A stretch of DNA of 13,211 nucleotides. Source: Spirochaetia bacterium UBA5550 (GTDB lineage: Bacteria > Spirochaetota > UBA4802 > UBA5550). Below are positions 1 to 7,498 of the stretch, one piece after another. The notes under the pieces are model-generated. The model saw only the letters and a list, made by a program, of their open reading frames with translations, searched no databases and was not told the DNA's origin. Positions within the stretch are counted from its first letter, which is position 1; each line of letters starts with the position of its first letter. A program made the translations under genes and the position numbers. The stretch is from the NCBI GenBank assembly GCA_002425885.1, contig DINC01000097.1, forward strand, positions 1 to 13,211. The letters are read 5' to 3'.

Positions 1-188
1 TTAACACAGTTAATCAGCAGGTCAGGATTGAATTCACTGACCTCCTCCAGTTTCATAAAGCGCTTAATATTTATGAAATGTTTCATGTTGCGGGGATCAA
101 TATCAAAGACAGCTACATCGTGGTCAAAACAAAGCTCTTCAACAAGCCAGCTCCCCATTTTCCCTGCGCCGATAATAAATATTTTCAT
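1..188 (-). CDS. tyrA: Probable prephenate dehydrogenase, N-terminal 62 residues (cut by window edge)
   Basis: The product probably oxidises prephenate to 4-hydroxyphenylpyruvate with NAD(P)+, the committed step to tyrosine. Only 62 codons are visible. They begin MKIFIIGAGKMGSWLVEEL, a Rossmann GxGxxG dinucleotide-binding fold. An acidic FDIDPR stretch follows at the end of beta-2 (about residues 28-33), then DLLINCV as the next strand near the edge. The ATG shares one base with the TAA of pheA (TAATG), and a GGAGAG ribosome binding site lies inside the end of pheA, so the two are translationally coupled. Catalytic residues lie outside the window. The call rests on the Rossmann start, the position after pheA in an otherwise complete Phe/Tyr operon, and a remembered resemblance to Bacteroidota-type TyrA. 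Another Rossmann dehydrogenase cannot be excluded. Confidence 0.75.
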   Translation of the reverse strand, partial: MKIFIIGAGKMGSWLVEELCFDHDVAVFDIDPRNMKHFINIKRFMKLEEVSEFNPDLLINCV

Positions 189-1267
189 TAAATCTCTCCT
201 ATCATCATATCATCAGTTATAAATCTTTCACAGTAGCACCCTAACAGCTTAAGGTCTGATGTCGCTTCGGCTGCAAGTTCAAGAGCCTCCTGGATTGCGG
301 GGTCTTTGTCAGATCCATCAAAATCAAGGAAGAATGAATAATGTCCCGGTTCAGTGGGGATTGATTCAATTCGCGTGAGGTTGATCCCTCTTTTCGCGAA
401 TATTTCAAGAGTGCTGAAAAGAGTTCCGGATTTGTGTTCGGTTGTGAAAGTAATAGAACATTTATTCCCCTGACTCTCTCTGTTTTCTTTAGCAAGAATG
501 AGAAATCTTGTTCTATTAATATTTGAGTCTTCAACATTCTCTTTAAGAATTTCTAGGTTATAAAGTTCAGCAGCAAGTTTACCCGCAATGCATGCAGTGG
601 CGCGGGGTTTCTTCTCTGTAAGCATCATCGCAGCTCCTGCAGTATCATAGAAAGGAACCGGAATGAGATTATTACGGAAAAGAAAATTTCTGCACTGGGA
701 GAGTGCCTGTGAGTGTGAGTATACTTCGCGAATCTCCCTGTGGTCGGTCCCCGGCAGCATCATGAGACTGTGATGTATAGGCATGTCAACTGCTCCAACG
801 ATGTGAAGTTCAGTATTGATGAGGAGTTCGTTTACCGGCCCCACGATTCCGCCGAGAGTATTCTCAACCGGAACCACACCATAATCAAACATTCCTGAGT
901 GCACACCTTCAAAAACTCCGTTGAAAGTTGTGCACGGGATAGTCAGGAGATCCCGGTTCCATCTTCTGGCAGCCTCTTCGCTGTACGCACCATGCTCCCC
1001 CTGGAATCCTATTACCTGGTAATTCCTTGACTGGAGTTCCTTGCTCCATGAAATAACAAGTTTGTACATCGATTCTGTGAACGAAGGTTCAAGCAGGAGA
1101 TTGGGCGTATGCTTGATCTTCTCAATAATCTCCTTTTCACGCGCAGGGTCTTCAATACTTGTTTTAAATTTATTGGCAAGCAGGGCCTGCTCCATCCTGT
1201 CATTAAGAAGTTTGAGAATCCTGGAATCGATCTGGTCTATTGTGTTTCTTATCTCTTCAAGTTTCAT
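188..1267 (-). CDS. pheA: Bifunctional chorismate mutase / prephenate dehydratase (P-protein)
   Basis: The enzyme converts chorismate to prephenate and then to phenylpyruvate, the precursor of phenylalanine, in the cytoplasm. Its 359 residues match the P-protein family length. Residues 1-80 are an AroQ-type chorismate mutase helical domain with the expected basic residues (R7, R24, K33, R43). Residues 83-265 are prephenate dehydratase, with the start GFQGEHGAYSEEAA, the segment VPVENTLGG and the catalytic NRTRF motif (TRF at 253-255). Residues 271-350 are a C-terminal ACT domain. In P-proteins this domain binds Phe for feedback inhibition through GALV and ESRP motifs; here those read SGTL and ESIP (301-304). 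The ATG is preceded by GGAG with 7 nt spacing and lies 13 nt after the aroC stop. Confidence 0.96.
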   Translation of the reverse strand: MKLEEIRNTIDQIDSRILKLLNDRMEQALLANKFKTSIEDPAREKEIIEKIKHTPNLLLEPSFTESMYKLVISWSKELQSRNYQVIGFQGEHGAYSEEAARRWNRDLLTIPCTTFNGVFEGVHSGMFDYGVVPVENTLGGIVGPVNELLINTELHIVGAVDMPIHHSLMMLPGTDHREIREVYSHSQALSQCRNFLFRNNLIPVPFYDTAGAAMMLTEKKPRATACIAGKLAAELYNLEILKENVEDSNINRTRFLILAKENRESQGNKCSITFTTEHKSGTLFSTLEIFAKRGINLTRIESIPTEPGHYSFFLDFDGSDKDPAIQEALELAAEATSDLKLLGCYCERFITDDMMIGEI

Positions 1268-1280
1268 ATCTATGCTCCAT

Positions 1281-2261
1281 TTAAATATATGCTTTATTTA
1301 TAAGATACATGTCTGCGGAAACAATGGCAGCGCATGCTTCGAATACAACCGGTGTGCGGAGGGCTATACATGCATCATGCCTTCCGCGTATTTCAAGGAG
1401 TTCAGTCAAACCGCTTGAAAAATTCAATGTATGCTGCTGCTGACTGATGCTTGGTGTCGGCTTAACGGCAACTCTGAATACTATTTCATTGCCGTTTGTT
1501 ATCCCGCCATTGATTCCCCCTGCATTGTTTGTTGCTGTTTTGCCGTCTGGTGAAATTATTAAGTCATTGTTTTCACTCCCTTTCATTTTTGAAGAGAAAA
1601 AACCGGCTCCAAACTCTATACCCTTAACTGCCGGAATAGAAAAAACTAAATGACTCAGTACTGACTCATAAGAGTTGAAAAAAGGTTCTCCAAGCCCGCA
1701 GGGTAGGCCTGAAACTTTTACCTGTATAATCCCCCCCAGCGAATCCCCGTTTTTAACCGCTTCATCAAGGAGAGAGGCGTAATCCTTATTGCCCCCTATC
1801 TCGAGGATCTCAGATGTTATCTCCTGCAGCGGGTTAATCTTTTTTGCTATAGATCCGGCAGCTACAATGGCAAGAGTGACTCTCCCGGAAAAATGTCCGC
1901 CACCTCTGTAGTCATTGAACCCGTGATACTTTGTCATTGCAGTAAAATCTGCATGACCGGGTCGCGGATGTGACCTCAATGATTCATAATCCCCTGAACG
2001 TGTATTGCTGTTTCTGAAAATTATGGTCATTGGTGCGCCTGTAGTGCGGCCGTTAAATACACCGCTTAAAATTTCAGGTGAATCCGCCTCGACTCTCGGT
2101 GTTGTTCCCTGAGCTCCCGGTTTTCTTCTGGCAATATCCTTTTCCATGTCCGCTTCAGAGAATTCAATCCCTGCGGGAATTCCGTCTATAGAAGCTCCTA
2201 CAGCAGGGCCGTGGGATTCTCCGAAAAGAGATACTCTGAATAGCGTTCCAAAGCTGTTCAT
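1281..2261 (-). CDS. aroC: Chorismate synthase
   Basis: The enzyme makes chorismate from EPSP with reduced FMN as catalyst, the last step of the common shikimate pathway. The 326-residue protein is slightly shorter than the E. coli enzyme (about 360). Visible family motifs are FGESHGPAVG near residues 13-22, RRKPGAQGTTPR near 45-56, RPGHADFTAMTKYHG near 100-114, RGGGHFSGR at 119-127 and, near the C-terminus, GGINGGITNGNE and GRHDACIALR. The GGHFSGR form is a known variant of the RSSARET loop seen in other family members. The start ATG overlaps the aroA TGA by 4 bp (ATGA), so translation is probably coupled. The next gene, pheA, uses its product directly. Confidence 0.97.
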   Translation of the reverse strand: MNSFGTLFRVSLFGESHGPAVGASIDGIPAGIEFSEADMEKDIARRKPGAQGTTPRVEADSPEILSGVFNGRTTGAPMTIIFRNSNTRSGDYESLRSHPRPGHADFTAMTKYHGFNDYRGGGHFSGRVTLAIVAAGSIAKKINPLQEITSEILEIGGNKDYASLLDEAVKNGDSLGGIIQVKVSGLPCGLGEPFFNSYESVLSHLVFSIPAVKGIEFGAGFFSSKMKGSENNDLIISPDGKTATNNAGGINGGITNGNEIVFRVAVKPTPSISQQQHTLNFSSGLTELLEIRGRHDACIALRTPVVFEACAAIVSADMYLINKAYI

Positions 2262-3505
2262 TTAACCATTACCCCCAGCTTTATTATGTGGTCAAAAAAT
2301 TCATTGTACGACTTGTTTACGCATTCCGCACCGTTTATTGCAACAGGTGAATCTGCTCCAAGTGCAGCGATTGCACACATCATTGCAATTCTGTGATCGC
2401 CGTGTGATTCAACTTCTGCTCCATGAATCTGTGATCCTTTTATTACTAAACAGTCAGGGTGAAGATCTACAACAGCGCCGAGTTTTTCCATCTCTGTTTT
2501 AATAGTCATACCTCTGTCGCTTTCCTTGTGTTTGAGTCTCTCAGCGCCATGAATTACTGTTTCACCATTACAGTAAACCGCCAGTGCTGCAAGAGGGGGG
2601 AAGAGATCCGGACATTCAGAAGCATCAAACTCAAATCCGTTAAGCGTGCTTTTTTTAATTTTAATTGAGTTTGAGGAGATTGCTATATCCGCTCCTGCTT
2701 TGCGGAGTGCTGTGACAATTCCCCTGTCAGGCTGATCTGAATCAATACTGATCCCGGTGACAGTAATATCGCCTGCAATGGCTCCTGCACAGAGGAGAAA
2801 TGCCGCTCCGCTCCAGTCCCCTTCAATGTCAACTATTCCGGGGATAAATTTCTGGTTCCCTTTTACCATGAATTCACTGTATCCCCTGTTATCAATTTCA
2901 ATAGAGAATTTTTTCAGTATATTAATTGTAAGATCAATATACTCTCTGCTTTTCAGGTTTCTGACTTTAAGAAGTGAGTCATTTTCACATAACGGGAGAG
3001 CCATGAGTAATCCTGTGAGGAACTGGGAACTCATGCTGCCATCTATTTCTGTTTCCCCCCCCTTCAGCCTGCCGGTAACTTTAATAGGGAGCTTCCCGTT
3101 ACTGGAGGATATAACAGCGCCCAGTTCCCGCAAGGGTTCTTCTATGGCTGATACAGGCCTTTCAGCAAGGGATTTTTCCCCTGTCAGTATAAGTTCTTTA
3201 CCTGTAAGAGCCGCAATAGGGGTAAACATCCTTATGCAGAGTCCGGATTCGCCGCAATGTAAGTTATCAGCAACAGGTTTAAGTCCGCCATTGATTATCA
3301 CACAATCAGATTTCAACTTTATTTTTGCGCCAAGTCCTTCAGCAACGCGCATTGCAGCTAAAGAATCATCACAGAATGTGGGGTTCACAAGGAGGCTCTC
3401 GCCATCCGCAAGGAGTGCCGCCGCTATGCTGCGCTGCATTGCGCTCTTTGATGCAGGGGCATTAATGCTGCCTCTTAAATCAGAGGGATAAATATATTTC
3501 TTCAT
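2258..3505 (-). CDS. aroA: 3-phosphoshikimate 1-carboxyvinyltransferase (EPSP synthase)
   Basis: The enzyme transfers the enolpyruvyl group of PEP to shikimate-3-phosphate. The 415 residues are the normal length for two inverse alpha/beta domains. Visible motifs are the substrate-binding SKS at 19-21 with R25, GESGLCIR at 85-92, SSQFLTGLLMALP at 159-171, the catalytic Asp in CPDLFPP (D300), KESDR at 327-331 and DHRIAM at 370-375. The GESGLCIR segment replaces GNAGTAMR of E. coli, changing the residues at the positions of T97 and P101 (see findings). The ATG has a GGAG ribosome binding site 8 nt upstream and lies inside the 3' end of aroEK, overlapping it by 26 bp. It overlaps aroC by 4 bp. 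Confidence 0.97.
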   Translation of the reverse strand: MKKYIYPSDLRGSINAPASKSAMQRSIAAALLADGESLLVNPTFCDDSLAAMRVAEGLGAKIKLKSDCVIINGGLKPVADNLHCGESGLCIRMFTPIAALTGKELILTGEKSLAERPVSAIEEPLRELGAVISSSNGKLPIKVTGRLKGGETEIDGSMSSQFLTGLLMALPLCENDSLLKVRNLKSREYIDLTINILKKFSIEIDNRGYSEFMVKGNQKFIPGIVDIEGDWSGAAFLLCAGAIAGDITVTGISIDSDQPDRGIVTALRKAGADIAISSNSIKIKKSTLNGFEFDASECPDLFPPLAALAVYCNGETVIHGAERLKHKESDRGMTIKTEMEKLGAVVDLHPDCLVIKGSQIHGAEVESHGDHRIAMMCAIAALGADSPVAINGAECVNKSYNEFFDHIIKLGVMVK

Positions 3506-4781
3506 TTATTAACTCCACAATCTCTTCAGGTGAATCCCCGGAGAGTACAAGGGTTCCGTATAACGAAGCGTAGAGATGCTTACGCATTTCAAAAAGCTGT
3601 GTCAGCTGCTCCGGGCTCTCCATATTTTGCAGCAGAGGCCGGGTACCGTCATTTCCCCTCTTCAGGGTTTCTTCCATTGATGTATAAAGCCAGAAAGGGA
3701 GAGTCTCCTCTGTCAGGAAGTTTCTGTTTTGTTCTTTCAGCACTGCACCGCCGCCGCAGGAGATCACGATGTTGCTTTTTCCTTTAAAAGAAAGAAGCAT
3801 GTCAGATTCCATCTCTCTGAATTTATCTTCTCCATAATTTTTGAAAATGCCGGAGATACTCATCGACTGTTTCTGTTCAATAATTTCGTCGGTGTCTGCA
3901 AATTCATATCCGAGCTTTTCAGCCAGCATCCGGCCCGCGCTGCTCTTCCCTGATGCCATGAAGCCTGTGAGCGAGATTATGCTTTTCTTTGTAACTGTGC
4001 GTTCAAGCGCTGAAGAAAGTATCTCTCTCTCCGGAAGAAATCCGAGAAAGTGTCTGCATGCATGAATCCCCTGGTGTATAAGCCACTCTTCACCGCCGAT
4101 AAATGCTGCGCCTGCCTTCTGTACTGTATTTTTGTAATGAGATTTTTTATATCCTGCGTCAAAAAAAAGCGCATTACTTCTGATTCCGGAAATGTCCAGC
4201 TCACCTATTTCATAAGGTATAGTATTAATTATAATATCTGCGCTGCCTATAACATCAGGGAGAAGTTCGAGATTTTTAAAATCAGCACCTGTTTTTAAAG
4301 CCGCTGCTTTACCCTGATCCTCGAATTTATTCAGGATAATAACTTCAGCGCCTTTCTGTCTCAGGCCGAAAGCTGCGGCAATACCGGCCCCGCCTGCGCC
4401 CAAAACAAGGCACTTGCTTGCCGAAAGGTTACCCGCTCTCATTTCGAGAGGTTCAGTAACACCGAAATGGTCAGTATTATAACCCGTAAGTGATCCTTTA
4501 CTATTAATAATGGTGTTCACTGCGCCGATAGAATTTGCATCACCTGATACTTTATTTAAAAAAGGGATAACACTCTCTTTAAATGGAGCTGTTATATTCA
4601 CCCCGTTAAAACCAAGCTCATTTATAAGCCGGACTGCATCTGCCGCGGTTTTTACGGCACACCTTACATAGGCTCCGTTTAATCCCCGGTTACGGAATAT
4701 CTCCCTGAACATCAGCGGACTTCTGCTGTGAAGTACCGGTTTCCCTACAACGCCCAGTAGAATGTTGTCAGCCGCGTTCAC
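3480..4781 (-). CDS. aroEK: Shikimate dehydrogenase - shikimate kinase fusion
   Basis: This single 433-residue chain would reduce 3-dehydroshikimate to shikimate and then phosphorylate it. Residues 1-262 are an AroE domain: SRSP at 19-22 (shikimate binding), NITAPFKES with the catalytic Lys at 68, GAVNT at 86-90, YNTDHFG with Asp at 104, an NADP-binding GAGGAG at 128-133, and the late GGEEWLIHQG with Gln at 237. Residues 267-433 are an AroK domain: Walker A GFMASGKS at 273-280, DTDEI at 296-300, FREME at 321-325, CGGGAV at 342-347, the lid segment with RPLL at 381-384, and R400 with Y404. All key residues appear present in both halves, and no stop or frameshift separates them. The start is GTG, overlapping the aroD TGA (GTGA). 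Confidence 0.96.
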   Translation of the reverse strand: MNAADNILLGVVGKPVLHSRSPLMFREIFRNRGLNGAYVRCAVKTAADAVRLINELGFNGVNITAPFKESVIPFLNKVSGDANSIGAVNTIINSKGSLTGYNTDHFGVTEPLEMRAGNLSASKCLVLGAGGAGIAAAFGLRQKGAEVIILNKFEDQGKAAALKTGADFKNLELLPDVIGSADIIINTIPYEIGELDISGIRSNALFFDAGYKKSHYKNTVQKAGAAFIGGEEWLIHQGIHACRHFLGFLPEREILSSALERTVTKKSIISLTGFMASGKSSAGRMLAEKLGYEFADTDEIIEQKQSMSISGIFKNYGEDKFREMESDMLLSFKGKSNIVISCGGGAVLKEQNRNFLTEETLPFWLYTSMEETLKRGNDGTRPLLQNMESPEQLTQLFEMRKHLYASLYGTLVLSGDSPEEIVELINEEIYLSL

Positions 4782-5419
4782 TGTGAGTTCCTTATCATAT
4801 CAATAATCTGTTTTAAAGTTGCCGAGTCGATCTGGCCGGATGCAGTCTCCCTTGCAGCATCAAGGGACGCGTAAGTGAAAGGCGCTCCGAGAAGAGGAGC
4901 CGCTATACGGGTTATCCGGCCCGTCTCGCCCATCCCTATAGAAATAACGGGCTTACCCAGGGCATACAGAGAGAGAAGTCTTGCAGCATCACTCATGCTG
5001 TTGACCTGGCATGCGATCTTTGCGATGTCAGCCCCCCCTTCAAAACACCAGTAAATAAGCTGCTCAAGCTCCCGCATAACTGGCGTTTTTGTGTAATCAT
5101 GATATGAAACTATTGTTCTGCATCCATCTGATAGAGCAGCTTCTTTGAGCTCATTTTTGTATATATCATTGCTTTCCACTTCAATGTCAACGTAAGATGC
5201 ACCATGTTTAATTGCAGATTTCAGTATCTCTTTTCTTTTATCATCATCTATTCCATCAACAGGCCTGAACGTTGCCACAGTTTTCCCTGAAGTGAACATC
5301 CGTTCAATATCATTTTCTGAGAAATTAATCCTGTCAAGACGCACTTCGGAAATTTCATGTTCCCTGATTATCCTGCATGCTTCATCGGCTGTAACATCAG
5401 CAATACTTACACAAATCAT
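4778..5419 (-). CDS. aroD: 3-dehydroquinate dehydratase, type I
   Basis: The enzyme dehydrates 3-dehydroquinate to 3-dehydroshikimate through a Schiff base. At 213 residues it is a compact member of the type I (beta/alpha barrel) family, typically 220-250 residues. The substrate-binding segment EVRLDR is at 25-30, the catalytic His is in SYHDY (H107), the Schiff-base Lys is in ADIAKIA (K134), and IGMGETGRITR carries the conserved Arg (R168). ASGQ at 193-196 supplies the late Ser/Gln of the family. The ATG overlaps the aroB TGA by 4 bp, and the stop overlaps the aroEK start in the same way. Type II dehydroquinase is excluded by size and motifs. Confidence 0.96.
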   Translation of the reverse strand: MICVSIADVTADEACRIIREHEISEVRLDRINFSENDIERMFTSGKTVATFRPVDGIDDDKRKEILKSAIKHGASYVDIEVESNDIYKNELKEAALSDGCRTIVSYHDYTKTPVMRELEQLIYWCFEGGADIAKIACQVNSMSDAARLLSLYALGKPVISIGMGETGRITRIAAPLLGAPFTYASLDAARETASGQIDSATLKQIIDMIRNSQ

Positions 5420-6480
5420 CTGAAACCTCCATCTGCTGATACGGCACCGTTAATTATATCTGACAGCTCATTGAAATCCATTGCTTTGGTAAAAGGCTCT
5501 CCATGCCCCTTGAGTAAAACAAAATTCACGCTATGGGATTCCCTCTTTTTGTCAGATTCAATTGCATCCATTATAGCCGGTATATCATCTTTATTGATAA
5601 TTTCGTTAATCCCCCCCGGCAGCCCGAAAAATTTCAGCAGAGATTTAATTTCATCAGCATAAGCTTTATCTGCATCTCCACTCATGACAGAGATATCAAG
5701 AGCAATACCCATACCTGCGGCAATCGCAAATCCGTGCTTTATACCTTTAATCTTTTCAATCGCATGGCCCACAGTATGCCCCAGATTAAGAACTCTGCGC
5801 AGATCGTTCTCCTTTTCATCAGCTTCAACAACAGAGGCCTTATATCTGACACATCTGTATACAGCTTCAGAAACTGTTTCCATCTCCATTGAGAGAATTT
5901 TTTCTTTATTAGATTGAACAAATTCATAAAGTCCCTGATTATCCAGACATGCTGTTTTAACAAGTTCAGCTATTCCGTTTATATACTCTTCGCGAGGTAG
6001 AGTTTCGAGCATTCTGTGATCACAGATTACAAATTCCGGCTGTGAAAAAACCCCTGCCATATTTTTTGTCATGCCGATATTAACTCCGTTCTTCCCGCCA
6101 ACACTTGCGTCAACCTGCGAAAGAAGTGATGTCGAAACAAAACCAAAACGGACTCCCCGCATGAAAATTGAAGCAGCAAATCCTGCAATATCAGATACCA
6201 CCCCTCCGCCTATCCCCAGAAGGAAAGTATTTCGCGTGCACCTTAATTCAATCATCTTCCGCATGATATTTTCAATTGTTGAGAGATTCTTGATCTCCTC
6301 CCCTGTGCCGATTTCAATTACAGGGAAATCATCAAACATGGCAGAGTAATGTCTGAGAATGTTTCCATCTGTGATAATCACACTGTTTTCCGGACTGGTA
6401 AACCGTCTGATTGCAGATAAACTCTCCCCTGCGTAAACAGTAGAAATTCTGTTTTCAAGAGTGATCTTAATCTCTCTCAA
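5416..6480 (-). CDS. aroB: 3-dehydroquinate synthase, probable TTG start
   Basis: The enzyme cyclises DAHP to 3-dehydroquinate, using NAD+ and a divalent metal. Counted from the TTG start it has 354 residues, normal for the family. Motifs are the nucleotide-binding GGGVVSDIAGFAAS at 91-104, the segment VSTSLLSQVDASVGGK at 115-130, and the metal-ligand region NLGHTVGHAIE (H235) with KHG (H249). An ATG at 6519 in the same frame would add 13 residues inside aroF, but it has no ribosome binding site. TTG at 6480-6478 has GGAGG about 7 nt upstream, starts just after the aroF TAA, and gives an N-terminus (REIKITLEN) that aligns with other AroB proteins. It overlaps aroD by 4 bp. Confidence 0.95.
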   Translation of the reverse strand: MREIKITLENRISTVYAGESLSAIRRFTSPENSVIITDGNILRHYSAMFDDFPVIEIGTGEEIKNLSTIENIMRKMIELRCTRNTFLLGIGGGVVSDIAGFAASIFMRGVRFGFVSTSLLSQVDASVGGKNGVNIGMTKNMAGVFSQPEFVICDHRMLETLPREEYINGIAELVKTACLDNQGLYEFVQSNKEKILSMEMETVSEAVYRCVRYKASVVEADEKENDLRRVLNLGHTVGHAIEKIKGIKHGFAIAAGMGIALDISVMSGDADKAYADEIKSLLKFFGLPGGINEIINKDDIPAIMDAIESDKKRESHSVNFVLLKGHGEPFTKAMDFNELSDIINGAVSADGGFR

Positions 6481-6481
6481 A

Positions 6482-7321
6482 TTAACCCTCCAGCCCGTCC
6501 AGCGGGTAGATTGACTCATCCATAAATTTTTTCAGTTTCAGAACTTTTGCTGTGAGATTCGCAAACTGTTCAGGTGTAAGCTGCTGGTCAGCGTCACTGA
6601 GGGCCTCTTTCGGATTGATATGAACCTCTAACAGAAGACCGTCCGCACCTGCTGCAACGGCAGCTAAGCTCATGGGCTCAATAAGGCTCAGCTTCCCTGT
6701 GCCGTGAGACGGGTCAACCATAACCGGAAGATGTGTAAGCTCTTTGATCGCTGGCACTATGCTTAAATCCAGTGTATTCCTTGTATAAGTTTCAAAAGTC
6801 CGTATTCCCCTCTCGCAGAGTATTACATCGGGATTCCCCTCGGCAAGAATATATTCGGCGCAGTTCAGCCATTCTCTGAGAGTTGAGTACATCCCCCTCT
6901 TAAGTAGAACAGGCTTGTTTGATTTACCCACCTCTTTCAGAAGAGAGAAATTCTGCATATTTCTCGCACCGATCTGGAGGATGTCGGCATACTCGCAAAC
7001 CCATGAAACGTCGCGGGGGTCGATAACCTCAGTTACTATGGGGAGCCCGGTTTTAAGTTTAGCCTTTTCAAGGATTTTAAGCCCTTTAAGTCCAAGACCC
7101 TGGAAGTCATAAGGTGAGGTTCTCGGCTTAAAGGCCCCTCCCCGGAGCATATTGCCTTTCCCCTGTTTAACAGCTTCCGCTGTGAGCATAGTCTGCTCTT
7201 CACTTTCAACACTGCATGGGCCTGCAATTATCATGAAATCCTTTCCTATTTCACAGTTGCCGACCTTAATCGTGCTTTTTCTGGCTGAATCTTCTGATTT
7301 TACAAGTTTAAGATTCTTCAT
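6482..7321 (-). CDS. aroF: 3-deoxy-7-phosphoheptulonate (DAHP) synthase, type I-beta, no regulatory domain
   Basis: The enzyme condenses PEP and erythrose-4-phosphate to DAHP, the entry step of the pathway. The 279 residues are a bare I-beta (KDO8P-synthase-like) barrel. Visible motifs are IAGPCSVES with metal ligand C36, [16 protein letters not shown] at 60-75, IGARNMQN at 117-124, LLKRGM at 139-144, DPSHGTG with H206, and [17 protein letters not shown] with E232 and D243. Family members such as the Thermotoga and Bacillus enzymes carry an N-terminal ferredoxin-like or chorismate mutase domain that mediates feedback inhibition. Here only about 25 residues precede the barrel, so allosteric control by a fused domain is absent. 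The ATG has GGGAG 9 nt upstream and follows the attenuator terminator by about 35 nt. This is the first structural gene of the operon. Confidence 0.97.
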   Translation of the reverse strand: MKNLKLVKSEDSARKSTIKVGNCEIGKDFMIIAGPCSVESEEQTMLTAEAVKQGKGNMLRGGAFKPRTSPYDFQGLGLKGLKILEKAKLKTGLPIVTEVIDPRDVSWVCEYADILQIGARNMQNFSLLKEVGKSNKPVLLKRGMYSTLREWLNCAEYILAEGNPDVILCERGIRTFETYTRNTLDLSIVPAIKELTHLPVMVDPSHGTGKLSLIEPMSLAAVAAGADGLLLEVHINPKEALSDADQQLTPEQFANLTAKVLKLKKFMDESIYPLDGLEG

Positions 7322-7356
7322 TTGTTTAAACTCCCTTTATCGAAGCAGATTTACCT

Positions 7357-7397
7357 AAAAAAAAAAGACCCTTTGAGTTTCATCAAAGGGTCTTTTT
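7357..7397 (-). terminator. Intrinsic terminator (attenuator) in the aro leader
   Basis: Read on the minus strand, AAAAAGACCCTTTGA (7397-7383) pairs perfectly over 15 bp with TCAAAGGGTCTTTTT (7376-7362). The loop is TGAAAC, and the T run is ten long (7366-7357). It stands between the aro promoter and aroF with no gene end immediately before it other than the leader peptide, so it would cut transcription before the first structural gene. It can also catch read-through from the upstream chemoreceptor gene. Confidence 0.92.
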
Positions 7398-7498
7398 ATA
7401 TATACCTGGATAAAACTCGCGTCACACTACTATATAGTTACCATGAAAGTAAAAATAAAAATAACCAAAGCTGAAAGACTTCGGTTCTGTGAGCGCGA
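7375..7498 (-). promoter_or_regulatory. Attenuator alternative pairings: protector hairpin and antiterminator
   Basis: Two further pairings are visible by eye on the minus strand. First, TCGCGcTCACA (7498-7488), just before the Phe/Tyr codons, pairs with TGTGACGCGA (7426-7417) over 10 bp with one bulged C; this enclosing stem includes the leader stop codon. Second, GAGTTTTATC (7418-7409), starting 3 nt after that stop, pairs with GATGAAACTC (7384-7375) over 10 bp including one G-U. The second helix consumes the loop and the top 2 bp on each side of the terminator and so should act as antiterminator. The two helices share 2-3 nt, so they compete. No folding energies were computed. Confidence 0.65.

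Noticed and set aside
2757..3491. Plus-strand ORF of 244 codons
   Set aside because: It is antisense to aroA, whose motifs and operon position are unambiguous, and its translation has no recognisable domain.
6481..6519. ATG start for aroB inside aroF
   Set aside because: No ribosome binding site, and the extra 13 residues do not fit the family N-terminus; the TTG at 6480 fits better on both counts.
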